Shown: piece by piece, positions 1 to 11,572 of the stretch
Position numbering within the stretch: the first letter of the stretch is position 1
Layout: each line of letters begins with the position of its first letter
The notes under the pieces: generated by a model
Told to the model about the DNA's origin: nothing
Databases searched by the model: none
Seen by the model: only the letters and a program-made list of their open reading frames with translations
DNA from: Paraphaeosphaeria minitans
Lineage: Eukaryota; Ascomycota; Dothideomycetes; Pleosporales; Didymosphaeriaceae
Length of the DNA: 64,000 bases
Reading direction: 5' to 3'
NCBI GenBank assembly: GCA_015832175.1
Contig: WJXW01000015.1
Location: forward strand, 310,001-374,000
Position numbers and translations under genes: made by a program

Positions 1-708
1 GTGATAGTGAGCGACAGTCAATCAGCGATCAGAGCAGTGTCGCGCCCCTCTCGCCAAAGTGGCCAGGCGGTGATCCGACTGATTGTAAACACCACAATGG
101 AAATTAAAAGAAGGGGAGGCCCACATATCCGCCTCCAATGGGTCCCCGCTCACGCTATGGTAGTGGGAGACGAGATCGCAGATGAGCTGGCAAAGCAAGC
201 AACGGAAGGGACCCTGGACCCTATTCCTGGGCTTACGTTGTCGGCAGCTCTCAAGAAGACTCTCTCATGCATACCGAAGATAAAGCTCGAGAAACCGGTC
301 GACATAGACACAGCACTTCCTGGAAAGCATACGAAAAGCATCTATGATCTACAAACCTACAAGAGAGCAGCAGTGCTATGCCAACTGCGCACAGGGAAAT
401 GCCGGTTAAACAGTTATCTAGCCAAGATAGGTGCTACCAATTCGGACAGATGCACCTGCCGGGGACGCCAGCCGGAAACGGTACGCCATTTCGTGTTCGA
501 ATGCCCGCTGTGGAAAGAAGAACGCAAAACGCTCCAGGAAGTCGCAGGCAACAGATGGGGAGATCTATCCTTCTTTCTAGGAGGTCGATCTGAACAGCGG
601 CTTCCGTCCGGTGAGCTCTTGGATGGGAAAGCCGAATCCTGGAAACCAAATCTCGACGTAGTCAACCAGACCATTGAATTTGCAATGGCCACCGGACGGT
701 TATGCTAA
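1..708 (+). CDS. LINE RNase H C-terminal region (5' cut by window)
   Basis: This is the C-terminal end of a non-LTR retrotransposon ORF2, and its start lies outside the window. It begins in an RNase H fold: a VSDSQSAIRAV stretch is followed by the VPAHAMVVGDEIADELAKQA segment, which carries the conserved late His and Asp of RNase H. A trailing region LRTGKCRLNSYLAKIG then leads to a Cys-rich piece (CTCRGR..ETVRHFVFECPLW) typical of Tad-like fungal LINEs, where it resembles a zinc knuckle. The frame is open to the stop at 706-708, so this end looks undamaged. RNase H would remove RNA from the cDNA hybrid during target-primed reverse transcription. Family assignment is from memory of Tad/I-clade proteins. 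Confidence 0.85.
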   Translation: MIVSDSQSAIRAVSRPSRQSGQAVIRLIVNTTMEIKRRGGPHIRLQWVPAHAMVVGDEIADELAKQATEGTLDPIPGLTLSAALKKTLSCIPKIKLEKPVDIDTALPGKHTKSIYDLQTYKRAAVLCQLRTGKCRLNSYLAKIGATNSDRCTCRGRQPETVRHFVFECPLWKEERKTLQEVAGNRWGDLSFFLGGRSEQRLPSGELLDGKAESWKPNLDVVNQTIEFAMATGRLC

Positions 709-1044
709 CCATAAACTCTGACCTTAGACATTCCCCAGGATACTCCCACAATATCTCCCGTTTGGACTCGAAGTCGACTGGCCGGTAACAAGAAAGCCGA
801 CGACCGGGAAATTGCTCTCGGAGGCGCAGTGCAGGTAGGGGTAAGGAGGATCTCTGGGTGGACACCTAGTGTTGGCAACAGTTGATACAGGAAGGTGAGG
901 ACGAAGCGCGTCGGGCTTAGAATGAAACGGGGACTCGACGGAATTTCATTGGCCGGAAGAGACAGAAGTAGTTTAGGCAGCCTACGGGCCGAAAGGCACC
1001 CGAGTGGCGTAAGAATAAACCAAACCAAACCAAACCAAACCTGA
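1..1044 (+). mobile_element. Tad-like LINE, 3' end with (AAACC)n tail
   Basis: After the ORF2 stop there is about 310 bp of 3' untranslated sequence. It ends in GGCGTAAGAATAAACC followed by AAACC repeats up to about 1043. Short tandem repeats in place of poly-A are usual at Tad-type LINE 3' ends. The same GGCGTAAGAATAA box occurs at about 36012-36024 before an AAATC tail, so two members of one LINE family end in this window. Confidence 0.75.
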
Positions 1045-1277
1045 CCGCACCTACGTCTTATCGCATTGTCATTCACGAATCATGTGGAGCATGCAATTCT
1101 GTTTCCTATATTCAGCTGTCTGTAGATGTGGTCGCGGAAGCTCTCGTATTCAGGACCTAGCGCATCCAAGAAGAAGAACGTTTTGTTTGTTTCGTTTATA
1201 GCGCAGCGCGGGTCAAGGAGGTGCTTCTCAGGGTTAAGCCTTCTAATCTCGGCTCCAAGGGCGTGAGCGCTTCCACA

Positions 1278-2290
1278 CTATTGTCTTGTTACAGATAGCA
1301 GGCGTCGTTGCAGGGTGACATATGTCCCAGATCCTTCGGGTTTGAAGTTTGCTCTGACCGCTCTGATGAGGGACTGTACCCGATCGATATGGTAGGCGTC
1401 GATTCGCTGAGCGGCGTTTTCCGTTAACTTCGCCGCAATCATTGACGAGTGGAATGTTTGACGGTCGCGCCATTGCTCTGCACCAGCTTCATCCAAAGGT
1501 AGGCTTGCTTCATTCTTGGCTATCTCGGATATCTGGATGAAGTTATGTACGGCGCGGTTGGCATTGTCAAGTACAGGGATAGCTTCGTAGAATCTGGCGA
1601 AGCCAATTTTACGGAGACTTGCCGTGTCGGTCATGGCGAAGGTGGGTTCTCTTCTGCGCTAAAATATTCGTCGCTGAGCGAGCTTGGTGTGGAGGGACCG
1701 CCAACTGGAGTATCAGTTACTCCTACCTCTAGCCGGAATAGATCTAAACTGGATGCGTCGCTAATCTGGCTTGAAAGGACAGGGGCTGCGATCGGATAGT
1801 TCCGGCGTGGGTGAGTGTGAAAGAGGTACGTAGTTTGCGTCGGGTGTCGCGCGTTGCTTCTCAAAAGCCTCCGCGATCGATCCACCAGGCTCAGAGGCTT
1901 GTTGTTTAAAAACTGCTTCGGCCTGTGTGAGCGGAGATTGTAGCCACTTGTGATCCTATTTCTACCTCTTGTTCTACCCTTGCCTCTTTGGGATGTCGGT
2001 GTAGGCATGGTGTTAGATTCGATGCCACCCTCTTCCGGCAGAATCCCTTACTTGATCGACTCTGCTCTCGTCTGCGAAGCAGTAAGCGCCGCAGGATGCC
2101 CCGGAAGGCATAGCTCCATTGTTTGGCTGGAATACCCATCGGTTTGGCTCACTTCGATGGCCCCCATCTCACACAGGGCATCTGCTGCTTGTGTCTCCGC
2201 GGCGTCGTTTCCGGGCCATGCTGTCTCCCCAAAGCTCGAATCGGCATCTCCTTCAGCATCCAGGAGAGAGTTGGGGCTCAGCATGACCAT
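1278..2290 (-). pseudogene. Copia Gag-like relic (broken reading frame)
   Basis: Three linked minus-strand pieces read in order. The first starts with ATG at 2290 and meets a TAA at 2048-2050. The second continues in the same frame through an Arg/Lys-rich stretch (RGKGRTRGRNRITSGYNLR) to 1631. The third starts with an ATG overlapping that stop (ATGA, 1631-1634) in another frame. The last piece has QWRDRQTFHSSMIAAKL and SLIRAVRANFKPEGSGTYV, which resembles fungal Ty1/Copia Gag domains. No protease, integrase or reverse transcriptase follows downstream (toward position 1). It may also be a host gene with an unrecognised intron: the TAA lies within AAGTAAGG, a possible splice donor. Recognition is weak. 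Confidence 0.4.
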
Positions 2291-3594
2291 GGTCTAGACG
2301 TCCTTCAGCATCCATACAAACTGTTGTGAATGACTGCTGACATACCTGGTCCATGTTATCGGCTTGCTCCTACAGTGTAGCGTCGTCGAAGTTTGGAACG
2401 TGGAACCCTCAATGGCGGATAGAAGAACAGCCCATGAAGCCAAAGGTAGGAGTACGTATGGTGGTATGGACTTGGAGCAGGACGAGCTCGCGGAGGCCTT
2501 ACATACATTATCCCTTGCCGCCGGGAATGCCGGCCTACGCCTCGATGCTAGGACCCTGAGGCCACATCAGCGGCGATTCACAGCCAGTGGACTTATTATA
2601 GCACTCGCATGACCTGTACGGATGAAGAGCGGCAACCCCTCTCCAATCCACGGGCTCGGATGGTCCTATCACAAGGCACACTCGCCCCTCAGCATCCGTT
2701 ACCGCCGTAGTTTGCGGCAATGCCCCGCCTGGGAGGAGCAAGAGCATTGGAGACGGCCCGAAGCCTCCCATCCACCTCCTTGGGGTTTCTCCGCGCCACC
2801 TAGCTCCCCTGCCCACGATATCAAAGTTTGATCCCGCCTAATCTGTGCTCACCTCGATGCTCAACCGATCTTCAGACAGCTTGGATTTACGCTATTTTAT
2901 AGGGACCAACTCCAAGCGAAAAGATACCGTTGAGGGGAGCTCCGGGATCCTCATTCCGTGCCGTGCCTCCGTCGACCACCGGGAGCATGTCTGCACCAAC
3001 CAGCCAACCTTATCTTGTCATGCATGAAGATTGCGACACAAGCAATCGTCGGAAACGTCTTGCCCAGGGCTTTCCATTCAATTTGAGAGCCGTCCCCAAC
3101 CCTTAAGGATTTGGTGGACTATGATCAGTGTATACCTGCATTGCCAAGCCTAACGCAACGCTCTATGCGCTTCAGAACTGCGGCATTCAGCACCGAGTGG
3201 TCTCAAACGCGTGATCTCATCCTTAGTGGTGTCATCACAAGTGGCTCCATAAATAAAAGGCCTAAGAGATCTGGTGCAAGCGCAGTTAATGATCGTTCCG
3301 TCTAAGAAGAGGACATAATTCGTTTGCTAGTTTGGCGGACCTCAACCATTTAGCCTGTCAAAGGCGGCCTTTTAAAAAACTGGCTGACTTTGATGTATCT
3401 CCATGCAAACTCTTTGGGAATAAGGCTGCTTATGACTATGTATATAAATTTAGTAGCTGGGTTGGCCTGTGCATCTAGCGCCTTGGCTACGTCCATTCAA
3501 TCACAAAATCCGCCATCTAGAGCGCCCCAACTCGTAGCATCTGTCTGCGGTTTTGCATCAAAGATCAAAAGCCTCCGACTCCTCATCAGCTAAT
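2291..3594. other. 1.3 kb without a recognisable gene
   Basis: Several short open frames occur on both strands here, none with a recognisable domain or a credible exon pattern. Nothing else was seen. Confidence 0.5.
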
Positions 3595-6333
3595 ATGCCC
3601 ACAGAACAGGATTCTAACGAACTCGGTTACGATCCGGCTCACGCACGAATCAAAGCGTTTCGAGACTCGCTACGCTCGCTCAACGATGAGAGCGACAAAT
3701 TCCAAGCATGTGTGGACATGCGCAACGATCTCCTCGACGAGCAGACGGACCTCTCGGTGCTTACGGCGAGCATAGAGGAGGTGATGGAGGAGGAATGCCC
3801 TCAATACAAAGAGTCTAAGGGCCGATGGACATGCAGTAGCGACGCAGATGCAAAGCAGTGGAAGCGCTTTGTAGATATCGCCAATGCCGGTGCATCCTTG
3901 AAAAAGAAGTGCTTGGCTCCTCTCATCAAAGTGGGCGCATTCTGGCACGCCGACAAGGTCCAGTACTATGGATGGGCCTCTACGGGCTGGAAATTCTGCA
4001 AATTGCTCGGTACTGCTGCGACTCGCAATCCCGACTGGGCAGAAGCCCTAGTTAAACTGAACCAATTGATATTGAGAAGAATTGTCGATGGTCAGCCGTT
4101 ACGAGACTGTGGGAATCTCCTCGCGCAAGTCGACCTGATAGATTTGGCGGCGTGGCAGAACAAGGACACGTTTGTGAAAAAAGGCCACAATGGGTACACC
4201 CTCACATGTGACCCCATTTCCGACTCGCAATTACCAGCTGGCTACGCGTTTGATCGATACGGACTGATAAGGTGTAAGGAAGTTGCTGCTCAGTCGCAGC
4301 CGACCATACAAGCAGACGAGACGTGCTCCGTACATCAGCCCGAATCGCTAGAAAGCGATGTTTCAATGGCTGCGCCGACTAGACTTGTGCCTAATAATGC
4401 GATGGTCGACGTTATCGCCGTGTCGGTTCCATCAACACCACCCAACGCCCAGACATCTGGTGGAAGTGCCTCTTCCACGCCACTGACCACACCACCGCAA
4501 AGCCCAAGTAATATATCTATCGTGGAACACCCTGAAAACACGCAACTTACTTCACATGCTGCCTCTCCAGACATTACTGCCCTGAGCGAAGCTGACACAT
4601 CCCAAACGCCCTTGCGAACATCGAGCCGACTTCGCGTGCAACCCGACCGGAAGCCTGTGCAGTCAATAGGAAGAGTTCCGCCCAGCACGCGAAAGGGCGG
4701 TTCTCAGTCACAGAAGAGAAAAGCAAGTTCCGGCCAGGAAACCAACTGCGTCTGCACCTGTACCGATACAGTCTCCCCTAAGCTGCTATCTGCAATAGAG
4801 CATCTGCAGCAGACGAACACCAGAGAAGACGCTGATATAGCAGCCGCATACAGAGCGCAACGTGATGCGCTTTGCCCTAGACACGTCAAGCTGTACGCCT
4901 TGTGGGCGACAACAGGCATATTACTCTCACAGCAATCCAGGGATGGCCATCCCTTGTCCGCCTCAAAACGGCCGACATCGTATACCGAAGATTCCTCATT
5001 TCCATACCAAGCCACAAAGCGACGTCGCTTATCACTCCCGACACAACTCTCTCAGTCCAGTTCGGTTATCGGAGAAAGAAATAGCTCGGATGATAGAGAA
5101 TTGGTCTTCGTTTCTGTTCCAGAGGACAAAACCGAAGCACGGCCTTTCCATCATATTGCGACTGATGTCCATTTCCGGGATCAGGTGCTGACGCAGCTGG
5201 AGCAGAAAACGGCGCAGAACAAACCGTGCAAGACCTGGGGAGAGCTAAATGCTCAAGGCATGCATGCTCTGTTGAGCCGAGCCAGGCAGCCTGCAACCAC
5301 AGGAACTGAAAGCGGAAAGGAAGCTTATTTTTCAACCAGCGAAGAAGCAGAACGACGGCTCGAAGCCCATGCTGCACTACACGGCCCGATCATCACGGAG
5401 AACCAGCAGCAGTTCAGATGGGACTCGCACAAAGGCAGGCCTATTGAGCAATTCTTCCGTCGCATGGGAAATTCCGGCAGGAGTGTATCGGTGCAGAGGT
5501 CGTCACTGAGTTTGCAGCAACCGTCGTTTGTGCCGATGCGGCTCGGCATCGTGAGGGACATATTTGTGGAGAACAAAATCAGTCAAGACCCCCTCAACGT
5601 CCTTGATTTGCGCAATCCACTACCCCGCTCTATCTTGCCAAGTTTTCTGATGGGCGAAGATTGTCAACTACTCAGTCGCATTCGAGACACCATCTTGGAG
5701 GGGACAACAGCCGAGAGATGCAGTGCTCCGGTAGCAGAGTGGAACCGATGGAGAGATGACGAGGACTGGGCTCTGCTTGCGCAAGGTGGTGCCCAAACCC
5801 TGACCCATCAGGACGCCTGTGGGAAGGCTACGTGGCTTACGGTTCAGGAGGGGCAGGTCGGGTTTGGCTGGCTGTCACGTCCCTCCGAAGAAGAAAAGCG
5901 CTGCTGGAGTTCCGACCCAAACGCATTTGAGGGTGGGCAGATCAGATTTGTCGTCCTTCGACCCGGCCAGACGATTTATTTTGAGGCGGGCACAATTCAT
6001 TTCGTCTTCAGACTCGAACAAGATCAGACACTGCTCCTAGGCGGCCATATTATGAGGTGGTCCCGCATAGGTGCTTGGATACAGATCGTTCTTAATCAGC
6101 TGAGATTTCCTGATGCTACTAACGAAGACTTGCTGCCCTTAGCGCCAGCTTATGTTAAAGCCGTAGCACAGCTACTCATGGAGCAGACACGGTTGAGCCA
6201 GTCAGACCAGCTCGTTAGTGAGGAGGTCATCGCCGAGTTTTTCCGCATTAAGAAGGCAAGCTATTTGAAATCGATCAGGAGCGGCGCTAACACTATAATA
6301 GCTATTCGATCAAGAAATGCAGAAAAGAAATGA
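3595..6333 (+). CDS. JmjC-domain protein
   Basis: Single-exon gene of 912 aa from the first ATG at 3595; the open frame extends 14 codons upstream without an ATG. The N-terminal part (about residues 1-240) is charged and helical. A long Ser/Thr/Pro-rich, probably disordered linker follows, with several Lys/Arg clusters that would suit nuclear localisation. The C-terminal part is a JmjC-like double-stranded beta-helix: H738-Q-D740 (LTHQDACGKATWLTV) gives the HxD iron ligands, and H802 (GTIHFVFR) is the distal His 62 residues after D740. JmjC proteins are Fe(II)/2-oxoglutarate oxygenases, often protein or histone demethylases, but no PHD, JmjN or DNA-binding module is visible and the substrate cannot be told. 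It is flanked by decayed elements, which fits an accessory gene. Confidence 0.75.
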   Translation: MPTEQDSNELGYDPAHARIKAFRDSLRSLNDESDKFQACVDMRNDLLDEQTDLSVLTASIEEVMEEECPQYKESKGRWTCSSDADAKQWKRFVDIANAGASLKKKCLAPLIKVGAFWHADKVQYYGWASTGWKFCKLLGTAATRNPDWAEALVKLNQLILRRIVDGQPLRDCGNLLAQVDLIDLAAWQNKDTFVKKGHNGYTLTCDPISDSQLPAGYAFDRYGLIRCKEVAAQSQPTIQADETCSVHQPESLESDVSMAAPTRLVPNNAMVDVIAVSVPSTPPNAQTSGGSASSTPLTTPPQSPSNISIVEHPENTQLTSHAASPDITALSEADTSQTPLRTSSRLRVQPDRKPVQSIGRVPPSTRKGGSQSQKRKASSGQETNCVCTCTDTVSPKLLSAIEHLQQTNTREDADIAAAYRAQRDALCPRHVKLYALWATTGILLSQQSRDGHPLSASKRPTSYTEDSSFPYQATKRRRLSLPTQLSQSSSVIGERNSSDDRELVFVSVPEDKTEARPFHHIATDVHFRDQVLTQLEQKTAQNKPCKTWGELNAQGMHALLSRARQPATTGTESGKEAYFSTSEEAERRLEAHAALHGPIITENQQQFRWDSHKGRPIEQFFRRMGNSGRSVSVQRSSLSLQQPSFVPMRLGIVRDIFVENKISQDPLNVLDLRNPLPRSILPSFLMGEDCQLLSRIRDTILEGTTAERCSAPVAEWNRWRDDEDWALLAQGGAQTLTHQDACGKATWLTVQEGQVGFGWLSRPSEEEKRCWSSDPNAFEGGQIRFVVLRPGQTIYFEAGTIHFVFRLEQDQTLLLGGHIMRWSRIGAWIQIVLNQLRFPDATNEDLLPLAPAYVKAVAQLLMEQTRLSQSDQLVSEEVIAEFFRIKKASYLKSIRSGANTIIAIRSRNAEKK

Positions 6334-8298
6334 CAAATCATAGGTATAGCTATGCCATCAGGACTGTTGTCTGCACCGTAGGTCAAGAAGGGTGTGCTTC
6401 CGCAGATGATATTTATTAGTAGGTGACCGTGACGCGAGCCCGATTCGGAACGACTGAACCTGTTTGGACTGGTTATCTTGTACGCACAGCTTGCCTCGAC
6501 TCCTTAGCGGCATACCTGGTGTGTTGTCTAATAATTCACGTTCCTGGAGACATTCAATAGCATTACAACCGTTAGCATAGGGGTAAACACAAAATAAAAG
6601 AGCAAGCTTTTTGCACACAACGGTTATTGGGCATGCCCTGGAGCCGCTGTTTTATAGATTCTAATATTAACTAGTCATTTCAGCTTAAAAGTAACTTAAT
6701 GTCTGTCGCTTCTACTTAGATCCTTAGCAGGCTGTGAGTAGGCGCGCATTAAGTCATGTGACCGAATTGCCAAGCAATTAGGTTCAGCTCTGAACCCGTT
6801 CCTTGGCGGCCTGGATGTATTGACGAAAGCAAGCGTAACGTTAACGTCTATCCCGTAGATCAGGAAAACCCACTATGTGAGAATTCAAGCGAGGTACTTC
6901 AGCTTCAAGTGACTACAGTCTAATAAAAACGATAAAATAATCAAATCCTTAGTATTCATCGTGTACTACCTACAGCTCCTGCTCCACAGAAAACTCTTCC
7001 TTTATTCAACGCTCATGAATCAACCGATTAGACGCAGTCATGTACTTTCTTCGAATATGGGACTCTGTACAGCCGTTGGTGGCTTTTGCTTTATTCCTAT
7101 CAGCAACGGAGACATCCTCCTCCTAGTAAGTCTGTCCTACCTCCTAAAGTATCTGGGCTGATCTGGATAGGCAAATTGTATTCTGGAATGTGTCGTGAAC
7201 TTTGCACTTCTTGCTTTCACCCAAACTAAGTCGCATAAGGAGGACGGGCATCTCGCTGCAAGCTTGAGGGTGAGAAACGACGGCCTAGACCGTCGAACTT
7301 TTCGTAACTTAATCAGTTCATTGGCATTGTACTTCTCGTGCCTATTGTATTCCTCATGGTAGACTTAAGGCGGGCATAGCCACACTAAGAATAGGTGCAA
7401 CGGGTACAAGAGAGAGCGGGCCCAATCTGGGCCTCTACACGGAGGCCCTCTTTGTGGCTCCGTTAGCAATCAACTCTGAGACTATTTTGGGCCTCATTCC
7501 GCCGACTGCAATCAGGACATTGTCGAGGTATATGGTGCAGTCTTAAGCGTTCCTACAAACTGTCGCGCCAAATGTGGTGATTGTCTGGATGTAAGAAGAT
7601 CACTCCTGCTGGTTGCTAGACCATGCAACATCTCCTGGTGAATCTGATCCCTCCAGATCGTGCCGTGCTGCCCTCAGTATCTCTTTCATCTCGTCGTATA
7701 GCTTTGGATTCGGGTCTCTCCACCTCCCGCCGCCGGGAAACACCTTTCGCCGCAGTTTGTTGATGCAAGGTATTAGTCGCTGGTAGTATGGCGTGAATGT
7801 CCACAACGCCCTTTTTCGCAACAGCCAATTCTTCTGTATCCAGGTAATTCCATTTGTCAAATCGCGGTACTGTTCTTCCTAGGGACCCTCATGTCTGCGA
7901 GGATAGGGGTATTGCTTGTGGAAGACGATCACGCTGGCGCCAAGCTACCTTCAGTAGTCTACGAGCACTTGCGTTATCCAGAAAGACTCGCGACCTGCGA
8001 AGTCCTTGCTGCTGCATAACCAAAAGAGAAACTCCATACACCTTTAAGGAGCCAACTCACGCCATCGTCTCAAGCCCTCGCATACCGTCTGGCAGTTTTG
8101 AATCCAGAAATTTCTAGTGAGGAGGCCCTACAGCATCATAGGGGCCGTAATTCTACCTCATCATCCTCAGCGTGAATCAAACTCCGTATACCTATCTGAA
8201 CGAGGATCCTCTTAGTAACCCGTTCCATGCTCATGAAAGCAAATATTAAAGGACAAGGTAGCTGTGTAAAGATGCAGACCTGCCTAGGTTAGCGTACA
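6334..8298. other. AT-rich intergenic stretch, no convincing gene
   Basis: Nearly 2 kb with many stops in all frames. A short minus-strand frame at 7600-7860 (MTNGITWIQKNWLLRK..) has no recognisable domain and is probably a relic. I saw no clear tRNA, repeat or inverted repeat. Confidence 0.5.
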
Positions 8299-9070
8299 CT
8301 ACGTGTAGATAGTAAACACACATACTAGAAGTATGCACTGACGAAGCATACTACTAACTTGCCTGTCTTGATACGAGAAGATGTAAAAGACGACAGCCAC
8401 ACCAAGAGCGCTCAACCCCGTAGCCGCGTTAGAAAGACCAAGTGCGATTAGGAAGCGTATGTAATTCTTTTTGTGCTGTCCGGAGACCATATGGCGTTTT
8501 AATCGCCAGCCTACTACCGCTACGGAGAGCAGTGGCGAGATGGTCATATAAGGAAGGAATCGTATGGAATCGGGGCGCCCTTTTTTCTATTCCGATAGCA
8601 AAGGAAAAGTTTCCAATAGAGAGTGTCTCACTTTGTAAAATAGAGCAAGTGAAAAGTCGTCAACATCCCATAGGTGGCATATATGAAAGGGGTCGCCCAA
8701 GGTTGAAATGCCAAGTATCGTATTATTCGGGCGAACTGTTTAATCTGTAAGCCCAAACAAAAGTCCTGAGCATACCTCTTACATTCATTCCAGTGCAGAG
8801 TTGAAGAGTGCTTAGAAGGATCGCATCAAGCCAATAAACCTGATGCCCATGGCTAAGACTGATGGCAGCTGCAGCAATACTCGCAGCGAATAACGCCGCT
8901 TGGCCGATGCCGAAAAGAAATGCGAGAGGCCTTTCTAGTTTGCTATCGTCCCAGGGAACTGGATGGGCTTGAGATGTCTTTGGTGTTCTACAATCAATGT
9001 ATGAAGATACGAGATTCAGAAGTAGGCCGACAGACGAGCATACAATTAGGCTGCGATAAATGAATTCCAT
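8299..9070 (-). CDS. Multi-pass membrane protein, multi-exon
   Basis: It starts with ATG at 9070 (MEFIYRSLIVCSSVGLLLNL). Exon 1 has three likely membrane segments, around SLIVCSSVGLLLNLVSSYI, the Ala-rich PLAFLFGIGQAALFAASIA and YWLDAILLSTLQLCTGMN. A donor GTAAGA after ..CTGMN (about 8783) and an acceptor CTTACAG about 38 nt later would join IKQFARIIRYLAFQPW in frame. A last exon near 8299-8580 reads RFLPYMTISPLLSVAVV and adds two more hydrophobic segments. I could not resolve the second intron in frame, so the model is tentative. No family was recognised. Location is probably an internal membrane or the plasma membrane. Confidence 0.45.
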
Positions 9071-9231
9071 TTTAGAGGATCAGAGTGAAAGACATAGAGC
9101 ACGTAGGCGGAGAGACATTTATATGTTAATTCCCCGTCGGTGTGCCCCGTCACGATGATAGTCGCCGTAGGACTATTGCTTGAGGAATCAGACTAGAAAT
9201 TAACCCTTGTACAGTGCAGCAACCTGAGCGC

Positions 9232-9975
9232 TCACATTCCGAATTGAGCAAAGTTGGAGGAGCGTAAAGGCCCAAGGGGGCGTCTCCGATGTTCACACCA
9301 TTCGCAAACTGGCACGACGACCGGTACCAATTCGGGCCTGTAGAGAATCCAGCACCTTTCCCTATGAGTATCTACATAGCCGTCCCACTGGTAGATAAGA
9401 GGCCACTCGGTGAACGTCATTCGGATAACGGCCAGCCTATCTCACGACGCGAAAAGACCACATGAGGAATTGTGAAAGTGGCGCAGGGCGGACTCCAGCT
9501 CGGCATCGAGCCATGGTTCAATGTTTCCCATCAGGTATTCTGAGCACTCCGGAGGATGGGTCAGAGAATAAATTATAACTGGGGTTGTTAAATCGCGGTT
9601 TGCCTCGGACGTCGGCGCTGGATTTGGCTCAGAGCTGCCACAACTCTCATCAATGCTCAAATGTCGGTTTGGATGCACCATTAGATATATTCCTGCCATT
9701 GGAGAGAGGAACATACCTTAGGAAGCCTGCGACGGTCGTGGAACTCGTGCGACTGTGGTGGTATCCGGTGGAGAACACACATGGTCAGTGAGTACCTTGG
9801 CAGAATGCAAGCACGCTACAAGCCATGCAACACTGAAACCGATACCGGATAGCCAATCGTCTCGGACTTCGCCTAGTACGTTGGGCCCTTCGCTGACACC
9901 CCGGTCCGGGGCTCGCGGATACTCTATAAATCCAGCGCGTCCGCCATCTTGAGAGACAACTATCCTACCCATCAA
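9232..9975 (-). CDS. Hypothetical gene in pieces, probably multi-exon
   Basis: Three consecutive minus-strand open segments follow one another: 9975-9718 (MGRIVVSQDGGRAGFIEYP), 9714-9442 and 9420-9232 (MTFTEWPLIYQWDGYVD). Strong-looking donor sites (for example AAGGTATGT near 9712) suggest introns, but I could not build a single uninterrupted model. It lies divergent to the RBR ligase gene and would share its upstream region. No domain is recognised; it may equally be a decayed gene. Confidence 0.3.
9925..9932 (+). promoter_or_regulatory. TATA-like box of the RBR gene
   Basis: TATAAATC sits about 82 nt upstream of the ATG at 10014, a reasonable spacing for a fungal core promoter. Confidence 0.35.
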
Positions 9976-10013
9976 TCGCCCTTCGAAACCATCAAACGCA
10001 CCACCACTACACT

Positions 10014-11246
10014 ATGCTTATCCCACGGGTGCTTACGACGCAAGAGGAGAAGAGCCAATTCGGTCCTAGGCTATCGTTGGCCCGACGACCTTCACCGAAT
10101 GCACGTGTGGGAGATGCACATGAGCCAGGACAGAAGATAGCAGAGGGGTCTGCATACGTTCCGTATCCGGATTTACGAGTAACAGGCACGTTTGTGGCAA
10201 TATTGGACGGGGATAGGGGAGAAGCGGCTTCGTTACAAACCGGTTTATTCTCGGAAGCCTTGGGAGGAACAACAAAACGTATCAGAAAGTCTGGTGATTC
10301 CGGCACTCGGGGCAATCCTATAGTCCTAGACGGCCCCGAAACTCGAGTCCCAAGTCAGACGGCTCGTAACGGAAAGAGACGGCTGCGCCGGGTCCGAGGT
10401 ACGGTTAACCAATCCACTCGTCAGCTAGTAGGGGAGAACCATGAAGGAAAGCAGCAGCAGCAAGAACCCCCTAAGTACAATCTTGAGTGTGTGGCATGCG
10501 GAAATACCCAAAGGCTGCAAGACTTTACCACTTTGGCAAAATGCTCACATGGCCCTGTTCTATGTGCCCAATGTTTCACCGCATGGATTGCGACGCAGGT
10601 TGAAGAATCAAAGGACCAGATTCGGTGTCCAGAAGCCGCGTGCAAAGTTGTTCTAGAGCACGCCGACATAAAACAGTATGCTTCGCCAGCAACCTTTGGC
10701 CAGTAAGTAACTTTTGCGCGGGCACGAGAAGATTCTGACAAGCCACAGATACGATACTTATACTACCCTAAGCGTCCTCTCTCGCGACCCGAAATTTCGT
10801 TGGTGCATGAGACCCCATTGCGGATCTGGACAGATACACGAGGGCGGGCTAGAAGAAAATATTTTCTCTTGCATAGCATGTGGGTTTCGCGTGTGCGTTT
10901 TCCATGAAAGAGAATGGCATGATGGAGAAACTTGTGATGCGTTTGATCGTCACATGGAGCAGAAGGAAGAGCAGAGGATGCAAGAAGCAGCAAGTGCTAA
11001 AACTATTAGCGAGCTCACAAAGAAGTGTCCTGGAGAAGGATGCGGCTGGAAGGTTGAAAAGAATAGAGGATGCGACCATATGACATGTAAGTTTCTCTAG
11101 AGGCGCTGGACTGCTGCGCTGATTCCTGCTTAGGTATAAGATGCAAGTATGAATTTTGCTGGCTCTGCCTCGCCTCGTACAATTCTATTCGCCACCACGG
11201 CAATTCAGCCCATAGAAGTAGCTGCCAATATTATTCGAGGATATGA
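10014..11246 (+). CDS. RBR-type E3 ubiquitin ligase
   Basis: Model: exons 10014-10702, 10749-11086 and 11134-11246 (introns 46 and 47 nt, donors GTAAGT, acceptors CACAG and TTAG), giving 379 aa with exon sum divisible by three. Domains: a basic, probably disordered N-terminus (1-155); RING1 from C159 (CVACGN.. to CPEAAC); IBR in exon 2 (RWCMRPHCGSG.. to HDGETC); RING2 spanning the second splice (CPGEGCGWKVEKNRGC then DHMTCIRCKYEFCWLC). The probable catalytic Cys that carries the ubiquitin thioester is C338 in NRGCDHM, by analogy with HHARI and parkin. The splice rebuilds the TGT Cys codon of HMTC, which supports the model. No Ariadne or UBA-like domain follows, and the protein ends soon after RING2 (QYYSRI), so autoinhibition probably differs from Ariadne proteins. 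Substrate unknown. Confidence 0.85.
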
Positions 11247-11550
11247 TTGGTGACGACGAGGGCAACCCAAGGTTCAGAGCTCGCAAAGCAATCGGCAGGA
11301 AGTCCCCAAGCTATATGAGTGCGCGTCCTGTGCATTCTTGCCCCTACAAATAATTCCACACGAAAGTTACCTGAGGGTTCTGAGACGGAGATAACGCAGA
11401 TTTCGAAGGATCCTACGCGAATTGTTCGCATTCTCTGTGAAGTGAGCAGATCAGACAGTACGCACAGTACGCAGTGGAAAAGATTGTAAGATTGACCTGA
11501 GAGTGTACTACTCGGCCCTAACAGCTGATTCTCAGTTTCTCTCCGAGAAA

Positions 11551-11569
11551 GGCCGTGCTACGCACGGCC
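11551..11569. repeat. 8-bp stem hairpin, possible transposon tip
   Basis: GGCCGTGCTACGCACGGCC is a near-perfect palindrome (8-bp arms, TAC loop). It lies just beyond the stop of the transposase relic, where the terminal repeat of that element would be expected. Confidence 0.4.
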
Positions 11570-11572
11570 CCA

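Noticed and set aside
1631..1634. ATGA overlap as a viral-type termination-reinitiation signal
   Set aside because: The neighbouring pieces look like a broken Gag-like relic with another in-frame stop, so simple decay is more likely.
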